A stretch of DNA of 64,000 nucleotides from Cytophagales bacterium (GTDB lineage Bacteria > Bacteroidota > Bacteroidia > Cytophagales > Cyclobacteriaceae): positions 277,593-341,592 of the forward strand of contig JAKSDQ010000071.1 in assembly GCA_022360015.1 (NCBI GenBank), given 5' to 3'. This document shows, in pieces, positions 27,676 through 37,381 of this stretch. Under the pieces are notes generated by a model. That model was not told where the DNA came from. It saw nothing but the letters and a program-made list of their open reading frames with translations, and did no database searches. A program made the position numbers and the translations under genes. Numbering within the stretch: position 1 is the first letter of the stretch; the number at the start of each line of letters is the position of its first letter.

Positions 27676-29034
27676 TTAAAGGTATTGATTAATCAGGTTT
27701 TCGTACAGCTCCTGCTTTCCGCTTGTAAGTGGTGGTTCACCATTTCGACCGGCAATATCGGCCAGGGTTTCGAGAGTCATATTACCTTCCTCAAAGGTTT
27801 TGCCCTCTCCATCAGCAAAAGAACCGTACCTTGTTTCCCTCAAACTTTTGTACCTGGAATTTTCCAAAATCTCGTTAGCAATTAACAAAGCCCGGGCAAA
27901 AGCATCCATACCTCCAATATGGGCGTGGAAGAGATCATCCGGGTCAGTGGAATTTCTCCTGGTTTTTGCATCGAAATTGACGCCACCACCTTGTAGTCCA
28001 CCTGCTTCCAAAAATACCAGCAGTGTTTCCACCAATTCATAGATGTTGTTGGGAAACTGATCAGTATCCCAGCCATTTTGATAGTCACCGCGATTGGCAT
28101 CCATACTTCCCAACAGGCCTGCATCTGCTGCGACCTGCAGTTCATGAGCAAAGGTATGCTGGGCCAGCGTAGCGTGGTTGACCTCGAGATTCAATTTAAA
28201 GTCTTCCATCAGATCATATTGTCGCAGGAAGCCAATAACCGTAGCAGCATCAAAATCATATTGGTGCTTTGAAGGTTCCATAGGTTTGGGCTCAATGAAA
28301 AAATTACCGGTAAAACCTTGTTTGCGCGCGTAGTCTTTGACCATATGCAAAAATGTGGCAAAATGATCCAGCTCTTTTTTCATATGGGTATTCAGCAATG
28401 ACATGTAGCCTTCTCTTCCGCCCCAGAAAACATAATTTTCACCCTGTAGTTTGATGGTAATATCAATGGCATGTTTAACCTGCGCCCCTGCATAGGCTAC
28501 TACGGCAAAGTCCGGATTGGTGGCGGCGCCATTCATATACCGCGGATTAGAAAAAAGGTTGGCGGTACCCCAAAGTAACTTCACGCCTGACATCTTTTGT
28601 TTTTCCAGCGCATAGTCAGAAATTATTTCCAGCCGCCTGGCAGACTCACTCAGTGATGCCCCCTCCTCGATAAGATCGAAATCGTGAAAGCAGTAATAAG
28701 GAACCGATAATTTGGTGATAAATTCAAAAGCCGCGTCCATCTTATCTTTTGCCTGCTGTATAGGATCATTGGATGATAACCATGGGAAATTTTTGGTAGG
28801 TAACCCGAAAGGATCGCCGCCGGTGCCGCAGAAAGAATGCCAGTAGGCTACGGCAAATTTAAAATGATCTTTCATGGTCTTTCCGGCTACTGACCTTTTT
28901 TCATCATAATATTTAAAGGCCATCGGATTGTCGGATTCCCTTCCTTCGTAAGATATTTTGTCAATGCCGCTGAAATATTCTTTCTCGCCAATGATCACTG
29001 GCAATGTTTCGGCTGAATTACTGATACTGCTCAT
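27676..29034 (-). CDS. xylA: D-xylose isomerase
   Basis: Interconverts D-xylose and D-xylulose in the cytoplasm with two divalent metals. 452 residues, normal for class II enzymes. Visible signatures: [11 protein letters not shown] with the catalytic His, [45 protein letters not shown] and the Asp-rich [20 protein letters not shown]. It lies 12 bases after xylB in the same direction, so the two form an operon. Confidence 0.98.
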   Translation of the reverse strand: MSSISNSAETLPVIIGEKEYFSGIDKISYEGRESDNPMAFKYYDEKRSVAGKTMKDHFKFAVAYWHSFCGTGGDPFGLPTKNFPWLSSNDPIQQAKDKMDAAFEFITKLSVPYYCFHDFDLIEEGASLSESARRLEIISDYALEKQKMSGVKLLWGTANLFSNPRYMNGAATNPDFAVVAYAGAQVKHAIDITIKLQGENYVFWGGREGYMSLLNTHMKKELDHFATFLHMVKDYARKQGFTGNFFIEPKPMEPSKHQYDFDAATVIGFLRQYDLMEDFKLNLEVNHATLAQHTFAHELQVAADAGLLGSMDANRGDYQNGWDTDQFPNNIYELVETLLVFLEAGGLQGGGVNFDAKTRRNSTDPDDLFHAHIGGMDAFARALLIANEILENSRYKSLRETRYGSFADGEGKTFEEGNMTLETLADIAGRNGEPPLTSGKQELYENLINQYL

Positions 29035-29046
29035 ACTTTTCTATAG

Positions 29047-30534
29047 TTATTTTAATATTTTTTCCAAATCATTTCTCCAAACCCGGTAGGCATCCCGATA
29101 GATACCTTGGTTTTTATCCGGACCAAAACGGCTAATTACTTTTAAATCCTCATTGGCCTCCCTGAGGTCGTGATAATAACCGGTAGCGATACCGGCGGCC
29201 TTGGCGGCTCCTATGGCACCGGTTGTATCAAGCACCTCGATATCACAATTCAATAAACTGGCTATTGTCTGTGAAAAGATCTCAGACTGAAACAGGTTGT
29301 CGTTTCCTACCCTGATCAACTGAATGTCAAGGCCCATCTCCTTAAGGATGTCAATGCCATAAATAAATGAAAAAGCTATCCCTTCGAGGGAAGCCCTGAC
29401 CATATGGGCTTTTTTGTGCCGGTTAAAGTTAAGATTCACAAAGTGGGAACCTATATTCCTGTTGCCCAGAATCCTTTCGGCACCATTGCCAAACGGGATA
29501 ATTCTTAACCCATCCGAACTGACCGGAACGGCCTGTGCCATCTTTTCCAGTTCCTCGTAGGTGGCGCCGTTTTGCGTCATTTGTTTTTTGATCCAGCTAT
29601 ATTGTATCCCTGCCCCATTTATACAGAGCAAAATACCGATTCTCGGCTTTTCAATGGTGTGATTGACGTGTAAAAAAGCGTTTACCCGTGATTCGGGATC
29701 ATAGACAGGTTTGCTGGTTATGCCATATACAACACCTGATGTTCCCCCGGTAGCAGCTATCTCTCCCGGTTCCAGCACATTGAGGCACATGGCATTGTTG
29801 GGCTGGTCACCGGCGCGGTATGTAACCGGTATTCCGGCACTCAGGCCCAGAGCCGCAGCCGCCTGCTCCGTCAATTCCCCATGGTCGCCACAGGAGGCTA
29901 CCACCTCAGGGAGCATATCTTCTGAAATGCCATAGTAATCAAATAAAAACGAAGCCGGTTTATTCCCCTTAAAATCCCACATAATGCCCTCAGACAATCC
30001 GGACATGGTGGTCAAAATCCTGCCGGTCATTCTCATGGCGATGTAGTCGCCCGGAAGCATGAATTTGTCCACCTTTTCATAGATTTCCGGTTCATTTTCT
30101 TTAACCCATTTTAGCTTGGAAGCTGTGAAGTTCCCGGGTGCGTTTAACAGTGACTCCAAACACCGTTTTTCCCCCAGGTTGTGAAAAGCTTCGTCGCCTA
30201 TTTCGATCGCACGGCTGTCACACCAGATTATAGAAGGTCTTAACACTTTTTTCTCATTGTCTATGATCACCAAGCCGTGCATTTGATAGGCGATGCCAAT
30301 CCCTTTTATTTCGCCAGGATTGATCTGGGGGTTGGCCGCTAACAGTTTGTGTGTAGCCTTGCCAAGGTTTTCCCACCAGGTATCAGGGTGCTGTTCGGCC
30401 CAACCCAGAGCCGCAGAAGCAATTTCCATTTCGGTTTCCGGATGTTGAACCACATCCACGGTTTGTCTGGTTTCAATGGCCACCAGAGCAGCTTTAATGG
30501 AAGAACTGCCGATATCGTATCCTAATAAATACAT
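29047..30534 (-). CDS. xylB: Xylulokinase
   Basis: FGGY-family kinase that phosphorylates D-xylulose to feed the pentose phosphate pathway. 495 residues. N-terminal phosphate loop GYDIGSSSIKAALVAIE, AYQMHG (M-H-G substrate loop), a central TYRAGDQPNNAMC and ATGGTSGVVYG for adenine/phosphate binding, then a C-terminal DTTGAIGAAKAAGIATG. Followed by xylA and preceded at 16 bases by the molybdenum hydroxylase gene, so all three are probably co-transcribed. Confidence 0.95.
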   Translation of the reverse strand: MYLLGYDIGSSSIKAALVAIETRQTVDVVQHPETEMEIASAALGWAEQHPDTWWENLGKATHKLLAANPQINPGEIKGIGIAYQMHGLVIIDNEKKVLRPSIIWCDSRAIEIGDEAFHNLGEKRCLESLLNAPGNFTASKLKWVKENEPEIYEKVDKFMLPGDYIAMRMTGRILTTMSGLSEGIMWDFKGNKPASFLFDYYGISEDMLPEVVASCGDHGELTEQAAAALGLSAGIPVTYRAGDQPNNAMCLNVLEPGEIAATGGTSGVVYGITSKPVYDPESRVNAFLHVNHTIEKPRIGILLCINGAGIQYSWIKKQMTQNGATYEELEKMAQAVPVSSDGLRIIPFGNGAERILGNRNIGSHFVNLNFNRHKKAHMVRASLEGIAFSFIYGIDILKEMGLDIQLIRVGNDNLFQSEIFSQTIASLLNCDIEVLDTTGAIGAAKAAGIATGYYHDLREANEDLKVISRFGPDKNQGIYRDAYRVWRNDLEKILK

Positions 30535-30550
30535 TTGAATAAAAAATTGA

Positions 30551-32812
30551 CTAGGTTAGACTTACCGGTAACTGCCTGGCCCTTTTGCCTGTGGCCGCGT
30601 AAATAGCATTGCAAAGTGCCGGGATATAGGGGGGTACAGGTGGTTCTCCTACGCCGGTAGGCTTCTCCCGGCTGTCTACCAAATGTACCTGAATGTCATA
30701 GGGCCCATCGGGCATTCTGGCCAATGGGTAATCGTGAAAATTACTTTGTTCGACCTGTCCGTCTTTTACCGATATCTGGCCTTTTAAGGCTATACTCGTA
30801 CCAAAAATAGCACCGCCTTCAAACTGTGACCTTACCCTGTCGGGATTTACCGGTACACCACAATCCACCGCATAATGTACTTCGGGGATTGAAATCTTTC
30901 CATTGTTATCAACAGATACTTCTACCACACAGGCTACATAGGTCAAAAAGCTCCGGTGAACGGCAAACCCCTGTCCTCTCCCCGAAGGCAGGTCTTTTCC
31001 CCAACTTGATTTTTCCTTTACCATATTGATTACATGCCTTAAACGACCCGTGTTAAAAGGGAAATCTTCCAGTTTTTCATTATAGTTGAAAAAGTCTTTT
31101 ACCAAGTCATTAAAGTTAATATGGCGATCCTCTCCCAGTAGTTCCAGGGCGTTGTCGATAGGATCGACCTTTCTTGCCTCGGCCACCTCGTCAAGCATAC
31201 TGCCGATGGCAAAAGCATGCTGAATATTGGCCACAGACCGCAGCCAGCCAATCCTGATTTGCGCTTTGGCTTCATGGGTCTCCAGGCGTATAGCGGGTAT
31301 GTTGTAGGGAAAATCGACAAAACCCAAACCCAGCTCAAAAGAAGGTTCCTTTACATCGGCACTGGCCGTTCCACCTATCGGTGGAAACACCGTCTTATGA
31401 TTCCACCCTAACACATCGTTGTTATTACCCAGCGCTACTTTTACATGCTGCACACTATTAAAGTGATAAAAATCATGTTGAATGTCATCCTCTCTGGTCC
31501 AGATTAGTTTGACCGGCCACTGACAATTTTTGGCGATAACTGCTGATTCCACCACAAAATCGGGCTTCGACTTTCTGCCAAAACCCCCTCCTAAAAGCGT
31601 AACATGGATAGTAACGTCTTCTTCCTCTATTCCCAACGCCTCGGCCACTACTCCCTTAGCCCATTGAGGATGTTGGGTAGGTGCCCATATTTCACATTTG
31701 CCGTTTTCCATTTTAGCCAACGCACATGGAGGCTCCATGGTAGCATGGGCGTAGTGGGGAACACTATAGGTGGCCTCTACCATCTTACCGGCAGCTTTGA
31801 GCGCTTTTTTTATTTCGCCTTGTTCACGTTTAATATTTCCGGTTCGTCTGGCATCGGCTTCCATTTGCTGCGCAAATTTGCGCGAGTCATATCCGGCATT
31901 CACACCATAATCCCACTCGATTTTCAATGCCTTTCTCCCTTGCATCGCCGCCCAGGTATTGTCAGCCACTACTACTACCCCACCCAGGGGATTGTGAAAA
32001 TTGGTGGGAAACCCAGGGGAATCAAGCGTAAATATTTTCTGTACTCCTGGCACTTTCAAAGCCTCACTGTCATCCACACTCACCACCTTGCCACCGGCCA
32101 CGGGACATCGTTGTATCATAGCGATTTTCATCCCTTCCACCCTGGCATCCATACCATAGACAGCCCCTCCACTGACCATATCATGGAGATCCACGATAGG
32201 CAACCCTTTGCCGATGTATTTGAATTCAGACGCCGGCTTCAACCGAATATCCTCTTCCCGGGGCAATTCCAGCAAAGAGGCTGCTTCGGCCAGTGCCGCA
32301 AAGCTCAGTTTTTTACCTGATGGTTGATGAATCACCTCACCGTCTTTTGCTTTGCAGGTGGCTACCTCCACATGCCATTGATTCGCCGCTGCCTGCTCAA
32401 GCATCATTCTGGCTACCGCACCCGCTTTTCTCATAGGCATGTAGAACATTCGGATAGAAAACGAGCCATCGGTATTTTGGTTACCGTAGACTTCCTCGTT
32501 ACCCACTGCCTGTTCTATTTTCACTTTTTGCCAGTCTACCTCCAGCTCGTCAGCAACGATCAAAGGTAAACCGGTACGCACGCCCTGACCCATCTCCGAA
32601 CGATGCGCAACAATGACCACCTCGCCGTTTCCTTTTATGTTCAGATAAACATTGGGTTTGAATGCTGCATCGGAATAAAACTCTTTTTCCCGGGGCCCGC
32701 AACCTATCTGCATCCCCAACATAATGCCTGTAAATCCTATGGAAGTGTTTTTCAGGAAACTTCTGCGGTCCAGCTTGAGAATGGATGGGGTGTTATCGAC
32801 AGTTTTCTTCAT
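30551..32812 (-). CDS. Xanthine dehydrogenase-family molybdopterin subunit (IorB-like), Tat-exported
   Basis: 753 residues resembling the large subunit of isoquinoline 1-oxidoreductase-type molybdenum hydroxylases and membrane aldehyde dehydrogenases. The N-terminus has a twin-arginine signal (LDRRSFLKNTSIGFTGIMLG) and a Cys (IGCG) that could be lipidated. Molybdopterin-binding features include EMGQGVRTGLPLIVADELE, LGGGFGRKSKPDF and the C-terminal GVGEPPVPPYIPALCNAI with the catalytic Glu region. The 2Fe-2S small subunit usually encoded beside it is absent on both sides. It lies 16 bases before xylB, so it may oxidise an aldehyde or sugar-derived compound in pentose use; the substrate is unknown. 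Confidence 0.88.
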   Translation of the reverse strand: MKKTVDNTPSILKLDRRSFLKNTSIGFTGIMLGMQIGCGPREKEFYSDAAFKPNVYLNIKGNGEVVIVAHRSEMGQGVRTGLPLIVADELEVDWQKVKIEQAVGNEEVYGNQNTDGSFSIRMFYMPMRKAGAVARMMLEQAAANQWHVEVATCKAKDGEVIHQPSGKKLSFAALAEAASLLELPREEDIRLKPASEFKYIGKGLPIVDLHDMVSGGAVYGMDARVEGMKIAMIQRCPVAGGKVVSVDDSEALKVPGVQKIFTLDSPGFPTNFHNPLGGVVVVADNTWAAMQGRKALKIEWDYGVNAGYDSRKFAQQMEADARRTGNIKREQGEIKKALKAAGKMVEATYSVPHYAHATMEPPCALAKMENGKCEIWAPTQHPQWAKGVVAEALGIEEEDVTIHVTLLGGGFGRKSKPDFVVESAVIAKNCQWPVKLIWTREDDIQHDFYHFNSVQHVKVALGNNNDVLGWNHKTVFPPIGGTASADVKEPSFELGLGFVDFPYNIPAIRLETHEAKAQIRIGWLRSVANIQHAFAIGSMLDEVAEARKVDPIDNALELLGEDRHINFNDLVKDFFNYNEKLEDFPFNTGRLRHVINMVKEKSSWGKDLPSGRGQGFAVHRSFLTYVACVVEVSVDNNGKISIPEVHYAVDCGVPVNPDRVRSQFEGGAIFGTSIALKGQISVKDGQVEQSNFHDYPLARMPDGPYDIQVHLVDSREKPTGVGEPPVPPYIPALCNAIYAATGKRARQLPVSLT

Positions 32813-32908
32813 AAGGCGGTATAGCTATTATCCAGTAATATCAGATCGATGATCTAATTTAAAAAAGATAATTGTAATTGTTGATTATTTATACCAAAAA
32901 GCATAAAA

Positions 32909-32940
32909 AAATGGCCATTCATGGGGTTGAATGGCCATTT
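32909..32940 (-). terminator. Rho-independent terminator for the small secreted-protein gene
   Basis: A perfect 13-bp stem (AAATGGCCATTCA and its complement) with a 6-base loop, followed on the minus strand by a run of T. It lies 40 bases after the stop of the gene at 32980-33267, which it would terminate. Confidence 0.85.
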
Positions 32941-32979
32941 GATTATTGGTCTATTAGTTTATAAAAGGATTGACAAACG

Positions 32980-33267
32980 TTAAAAATTCATAGTAACTCC
33001 CACACTGCTGGCATTGGCATATTGCAATGGCAGCGTAGCAGGCTGATCAGTTGATGGTTCGGTAGTAGGGTTAACACCAGAAAATCCGGGAGCAATCACC
33101 GGTGCCGGGCTCATAAAAGTTCTGTCGTTCGGATCAGTATCTATAAAGTTGGTCTTACCACCCTGAACTTTATATTCGCCACCAGCCCTCGAATAAAACT
33201 TTTGCGCAATTCCATCATAGCTAAGTAACAAAAGAGACAAACAAGATAATGTTATACCTTTATGCAT
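32980..33267 (-). CDS. Small secreted protein of unknown function
   Basis: About 95 residues from the preferred ATG at 33267, where a signal peptide starts (MHKGITLSCLSLLLLSYDGIAQ). The mature part begins KFYSRAGGEYKVQGGKTNF, has a Pro/Ser/Thr-rich middle (PVIAPGFSGVNPTTEPSTDQ) and ends YANASSVGVTMNF, whose alternating aromatic end recalls an outer-membrane strand. It could be a free-standing small exported protein or the shortened relic of an outer-membrane beta-barrel protein. A strong terminator directly follows, which supports a real transcript. Confidence 0.6.
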   Translation of the reverse strand: MHKGITLSCLSLLLLSYDGIAQKFYSRAGGEYKVQGGKTNFIDTDPNDRTFMSPAPVIAPGFSGVNPTTEPSTDQPATLPLQYANASSVGVTMNF

Positions 33268-33303
33268 TTTTTTTGTAAGTTTTCCTAATCCCATAATATC
33301 CAA

Positions 33304-33696
33304 ATCATTTTGTTCCTTAATTGGCGGCCAAATTAGTGCATTTGTTATATGAAGCGTTAAAAATTACCTGCAGTTCATGACATGTGTCTTTTTCCCTTTA
33401 GATTCAAAAAACCCCTTCGAGAAAACATCAGGAAAAATCGATTACCTCGACCTTTGTTCTGTATTTATCACTGGAAGTCAACAATAATGATTTTTTATCG
33501 GAAAAATCGAATGTGTCAAATCCGGTACAACCTTACATAATACTGCGTAATCTTTACCATAACAGCTATTTATGACATCAGGCAACAGAAAGTTTGTCAG
33601 AAATGGACTTCATCTCCTAAGAATTTTTTATTGCACCCGGGAAAAGGAAAGTATCATGCAGAAAGTAAAATGTCCTTGCTGGAGTGGAAATGCGGA
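33304..33696. other. Intergenic region
   Basis: About 390 bases between two minus-strand genes. It carries the promoter of the small secreted-protein gene at its left end. No RNA gene, hairpin or repeat was recognised. A plus-strand frame from 33572 runs into the DinB-like gene on the other strand and is taken as a shadow. Confidence 0.5.
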
Positions 33697-34317
33697 TTAT
33701 TCCGTCAATTTCCCATGGAAGACACTTACCTTGGAATTAAACGGGTTTCCGGATGACCTCCGGAACGAGACTACCTGTCCTACATGCCAGATGGCATCTG
33801 CTATAGGACCATTTATGAGATTCCAAAAAGGAAATTCAGTGGTTTTTTCACCGCTTCCGTAAACAATCTTAAAATCCTCTACCTCATGGCCTCCATGCGC
33901 CTTTAGCAAATCACTTGCCCTTTTAAAGTTTTGCAGGGTTTTGGCCCTTTTTTGCTCAAAAGTAAGGTGCTTTTCATCCGGGCCCGGTTCATTGGTTTTT
34001 TGGTCAGAGGCATTCACAATTACTTTCGAAAGACCATGTATGTGATCCAGGGTTTCCATAGATGATCTGGCCTGTGCATTGGGCCTGAATTTCAAATCCT
34101 CTTCCCTAAGCCCTTCAGTAGCCCAATAATACCTGAAACCAAGCGCATCTATCATACGGGCTGCTACGGTGCCCGGAGTATAAGTCTCCGGATAGGAAGG
34201 AATCTGGTAGTAAGGTAGTTCTTCGCCGGATGTAGCCTTTTCCAGGTTATTATTTTGTGCCGCTGCTTGTGCCATTGTAAAAAAGGAGAAAACAAAAAGT
34301 GCAAAACCGTGTTTCAT
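33697..34317 (-). CDS. Exported DinB-like superfamily protein
   Basis: 206 residues. The signal peptide is MKHGFALFVFSFFTMAQAAA with Q following. The mature part has the DinB/YfiT four-helix pattern: ARMIDALGFRYYWATEGLREEDL, METLDHIHGLSKVIVNAS with a candidate metal His, and AIWHVGQVVSFRRSSGNP with another His. The superfamily includes metal-binding thiol transferases; exported Bacteroidota members have no defined reaction. Monocistronic. Confidence 0.8.
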   Translation of the reverse strand: MKHGFALFVFSFFTMAQAAAQNNNLEKATSGEELPYYQIPSYPETYTPGTVAARMIDALGFRYYWATEGLREEDLKFRPNAQARSSMETLDHIHGLSKVIVNASDQKTNEPGPDEKHLTFEQKRAKTLQNFKRASDLLKAHGGHEVEDFKIVYGSGEKTTEFPFWNLINGPIADAIWHVGQVVSFRRSSGNPFNSKVSVFHGKLTE

Positions 34318-34654
34318 AGCGTTCGATCATTTAAAATTAACTTGCTAAATTTAGGTAATTCATCTCTAAAAATTTGCAAAAGACCACCCTGTGTGTTCCC
34401 GATTACAATTCCGTATAAAACCGGAATCAAAACTCAAAAGTTTCGTAAAAAACATTAAAGCATAGGCTTCATTATAAACCTTCAAAAAAATATTATAAAA
34501 GATAAACAAGTAATTATCATCGGTAGCAGCAATAAACCCACTCCATTTTTATTTTAATTGCCCCCGGGTTACCTGCCTCTATAACCATCATAAAACCTAA
34601 AAGGCATTTACCAGTGGCTGACTGGTTGTTTTTTGAAACAGGACTATTTACATC
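34318..34654. other. Divergent intergenic region
   Basis: About 340 bases between divergent genes (DinB-like leftward, haloperoxidase-like rightward). It must hold both promoters. I see no clear promoter match, repeat or structured element. Confidence 0.5.
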
Positions 34655-35980
34655 ATGCGCTTATTCCTGAAGTATACCAAATTTTTCTTCGAAAGACTAT
34701 TGTTGCCGGCGATTTACTTTCTGATATTATTATCCCTGTTAAGCTGTCAACGCAAGACAAGAACCTCTGAAACCATCAACAGGCAGGTATTCAAGCACCT
34801 GGACAATAATCTGGTCATAGCACTTAATCATCTCACTTATACAATCGCCAATGAGCATGACTATTTTCTGTCATTCATTGGTGTCAGGGCATTGACTATG
34901 ACGCATTTGGCGATTCATGATGCTTTTAACGCCATAGAGAACAATTACGAACCTTATGCTTACAAGGGTTCACACGCTCAGGCAGATCCTACCGCTGCGG
35001 CTGCTCAGGCTACCAAAACAGTGCTGTCGGCAATATACCAAGACAGGTCAGATACCATAAATCTGATATGCGACCAGTGGCTCGCCACCATAGAAGAAGG
35101 AAACGCAAAACAATTGGGACTGGAACTCGGAAGTTTGTCTGCCAGGGCTATCATAAAAATGAGAGCAGGCGACGGGCATGAAAAACAAGGAGATTACACG
35201 CCAATGACCAAACCGGGAGATTATCAGTACACGCCGGAATTTGACTGGGTCCGGAAACCCGATTTTTCCTATGCAAAACCATTTACACTAGAATCGGTCA
35301 CACAATTCAGATCCCCCGATCCCCCTGCGTTAAATAGCAAAAAATATGCTGACTCATACAATGAGGTGAAAACGTACGGCGCCAGGAACAGCAAAGTGAG
35401 ATCAGAGGATCAAACCAACTTTGCCCATTGGTGGACAGAATTTGCAGAGCATAGTTGGAACAGAATTGGGAGAATCACCGCTAAAGAACGAAATCTGGGC
35501 GTATTGGAAACAGCCAGGATGTTTGCGTTGATCAATATGAATATTTATGATACCTATCTTGTTTCATTTGATAGCAAATACCATTATGATACCTGGCGCC
35601 CCTACACTGCGATCAGGGCGGGAGATCAGGATGGCAATAAGCGCACGGAGGCAGATCCCGCTTGGGTACCTGAGATGCTGACCCCGCCCTGGCCTGAATA
35701 TCCTTCGGCCCATGCGGCGGTGGGAGGGGGTGGTGCTGAGATCATTGCATATGTGTATGGAACGCCGGAAGTCATTTTTACGATGGAGTCCATAACCGCC
35801 CTGCCAAATGCCAGAACACGAACATACACCAACGTGTTCGATGCTGCATTAAAATGCGCGGAATCCAGGATCATGAATGGATTTCATTTCAGGTTTGCTA
35901 CTGATGAAGGGTTGAAACAAGGCATGAATGTCGCCAATCATGTATGCAGAAATTTTTTAAGGCCTGTTTCCGGGGGATGA
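34655..35980 (+). CDS. Vanadium-dependent haloperoxidase / PAP2-superfamily lipoprotein
   Basis: 441 residues. A lipoprotein signal ends at LLSLLSC (Cys about 31). All vanadate/phosphate-binding residues of the superfamily are visible: K308 and R315 (SKYHYDTWRPYTAI), S351 and H353 (YPSAHAAVGGGG), R405 and H411 (SRIMNGFHFRFATDEG). The long helical N-terminal half is typical of the vanadium chloroperoxidase-like branch rather than small PAP2 phosphatases. Whether it oxidises halides or acts as a phosphatase cannot be told from sequence. Monocistronic. Confidence 0.9.
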   Translation: MRLFLKYTKFFFERLLLPAIYFLILLSLLSCQRKTRTSETINRQVFKHLDNNLVIALNHLTYTIANEHDYFLSFIGVRALTMTHLAIHDAFNAIENNYEPYAYKGSHAQADPTAAAAQATKTVLSAIYQDRSDTINLICDQWLATIEEGNAKQLGLELGSLSARAIIKMRAGDGHEKQGDYTPMTKPGDYQYTPEFDWVRKPDFSYAKPFTLESVTQFRSPDPPALNSKKYADSYNEVKTYGARNSKVRSEDQTNFAHWWTEFAEHSWNRIGRITAKERNLGVLETARMFALINMNIYDTYLVSFDSKYHYDTWRPYTAIRAGDQDGNKRTEADPAWVPEMLTPPWPEYPSAHAAVGGGGAEIIAYVYGTPEVIFTMESITALPNARTRTYTNVFDAALKCAESRIMNGFHFRFATDEGLKQGMNVANHVCRNFLRPVSGG

Positions 35981-35994
35981 TGATACTAAAGCTG

Positions 35995-36204
35995 TCAACG
36001 CCGGGGCCAGGAAGTAGTCATCTCCTCGGTTGAACAAACATGGGTCAGATTCTCAACACCCCACCGGTTTAACTCCCTGAACACAGCTTGTAAAGCTTTG
36101 CCTTTTTCCGAGATGGCGTATTCCACCCTCGGCGGAATGGTGGGAAAGGATTTTCTTTCAATCAACCCATCTGCATGCAGCTCTTTCAAATGTTGGGTCA
36201 GCAT
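35995..36204 (-). pseudogene. 5'-truncated HxlR-family regulator
   Basis: 69 codons matching only the C-terminal two thirds of an HxlR winged helix-turn-helix: MLTQHLKELHADGLIERKSF then PPRVEYAISEKGKALQAVFRELNRWG. The first 40-45 residues (including the first helices and the usual regulatory Cys) are missing. Upstream in frame there is a stop 12 bases away, then the oxyR stop. Inferred to be a remnant left by a deletion that brought oxyR next to it. Confidence 0.7.
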
Positions 36205-36234
36205 TTACATTTGGCAGACCATTTCCACCAAATA

Positions 36235-37167
36235 TTACCGCCACTTGACGGTTACAAAACGATTGTTTTTCCTGAAGCTTTCCGGTGTAAACTTGAGAAT
36301 GGACTTTCTCAGGGAGGTGATCAGATTTTCTTTTGTGAAACTTTTATGCACCACAATACTCACTTCCCTTGCCGGTTCCGGCTCATTAAACCTGCGGGTA
36401 AAGTCTCCATCCGGATACGGGTCAAATGATAACTCCGGTATCAGGGTGTATCCGGATATCTTTTGAATCATCTTTTTTAATGTCTCCAGCGAGCCTCCTT
36501 CAAAATGGATATTTCGCTGCGTTTTCGATTCCTCCCGGTTGGCACATATGTTTAAAATCTGATTTCTGAAACAGTGACCTTTTTCCAGCAACCATAAACC
36601 GTCCTTGTCCATATCTCCCAAATTTACCCTTTGCTCCTTCAGCAATTCACTGTGTTTATTGGCATACACCAGGAAAGGTTCGTAAAAAAGGGGAATTTCT
36701 CTTAAGGACGATTCCTCCAGGGGCGTGACCAGAATGCCCAGATCCAGTAAGTCATTTTGCAAACCCTCTATAATACCGTCACTTTGCCATTCCTTTATTT
36801 CAAGATTCGTTTGTGGAAATTGTTGGGAAAAGTCAGCCAGAAAAAGCGGCAACAGGTATTGAGATAACGACGGTATGATGCCTATCTTAAACGTTCCTTG
36901 CATGTCGGATTTTTCGTCACTGACCAGTTGTTTGAGTTGTTCGACATCTCTTAAAATCTGTCTGGCCTTGCTGATAAAAACCTGTCCCATGGGGGTAGGC
37001 TTCATGGGCTGGACTGACCGGTCGAATATTAACAAGTCAATTTGTTCTTCCAGCTTTTTCACTTGCAGCGTGAGGGTAGGTTGCGCTACAAAACAACTTT
37101 CTGCCGCCTTTACAAAATGCCTGTGGGTGTCAAGCGCCACGACATATTGTAACTGTTGTAAGGTCAT
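36235..37167 (-). CDS. oxyR: Hydrogen peroxide sensor OxyR (LysR family)
   Basis: 310 residues. N-terminal LysR helix-turn-helix (LQQLQYVVALDTHRHFVKAA, AQPTLTLQVKKLEEQI) and a substrate-binding-like sensor. The two redox cysteines sit at residues 199 and 208 (KGHCFRNQILNIC), the same positions as in the well-studied enterobacterial OxyR, and so can form the activating disulfide. No catalase or peroxiredoxin gene is adjacent; targets are presumably elsewhere. Confidence 0.93.
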   Translation of the reverse strand: MTLQQLQYVVALDTHRHFVKAAESCFVAQPTLTLQVKKLEEQIDLLIFDRSVQPMKPTPMGQVFISKARQILRDVEQLKQLVSDEKSDMQGTFKIGIIPSLSQYLLPLFLADFSQQFPQTNLEIKEWQSDGIIEGLQNDLLDLGILVTPLEESSLREIPLFYEPFLVYANKHSELLKEQRVNLGDMDKDGLWLLEKGHCFRNQILNICANREESKTQRNIHFEGGSLETLKKMIQKISGYTLIPELSFDPYPDGDFTRRFNEPEPAREVSIVVHKSFTKENLITSLRKSILKFTPESFRKNNRFVTVKWR

Positions 37168-37381
37168 TTATTTTTTAAATATTGATTAAAGAATTATCTA
37201 TTTAATAAATATACCCATGATGCCCTCATTTACAAAAAAAACTTCAACATAAACAGATTTTTTCCCTTATCGATGATGATGTACTTCACGAGAGTCGCGA
37301 TAGCACAGCAAATGACCACCAACACTCAACATTATCCCATACATCTCCCTCACCCTCAAACCCACACCCACACTTCAAACT

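Noticed and set aside
33572..33862. Plus-strand frame with CPCW-type cysteines
   Set aside because: About half of it is antisense to the DinB-like gene; the Cys pattern is not a convincing zinc finger.
36235..37167. Generic LysR regulator rather than OxyR
   Set aside because: The two redox cysteines at 199 and 208 with KGHCFRNQ context are specific to OxyR.
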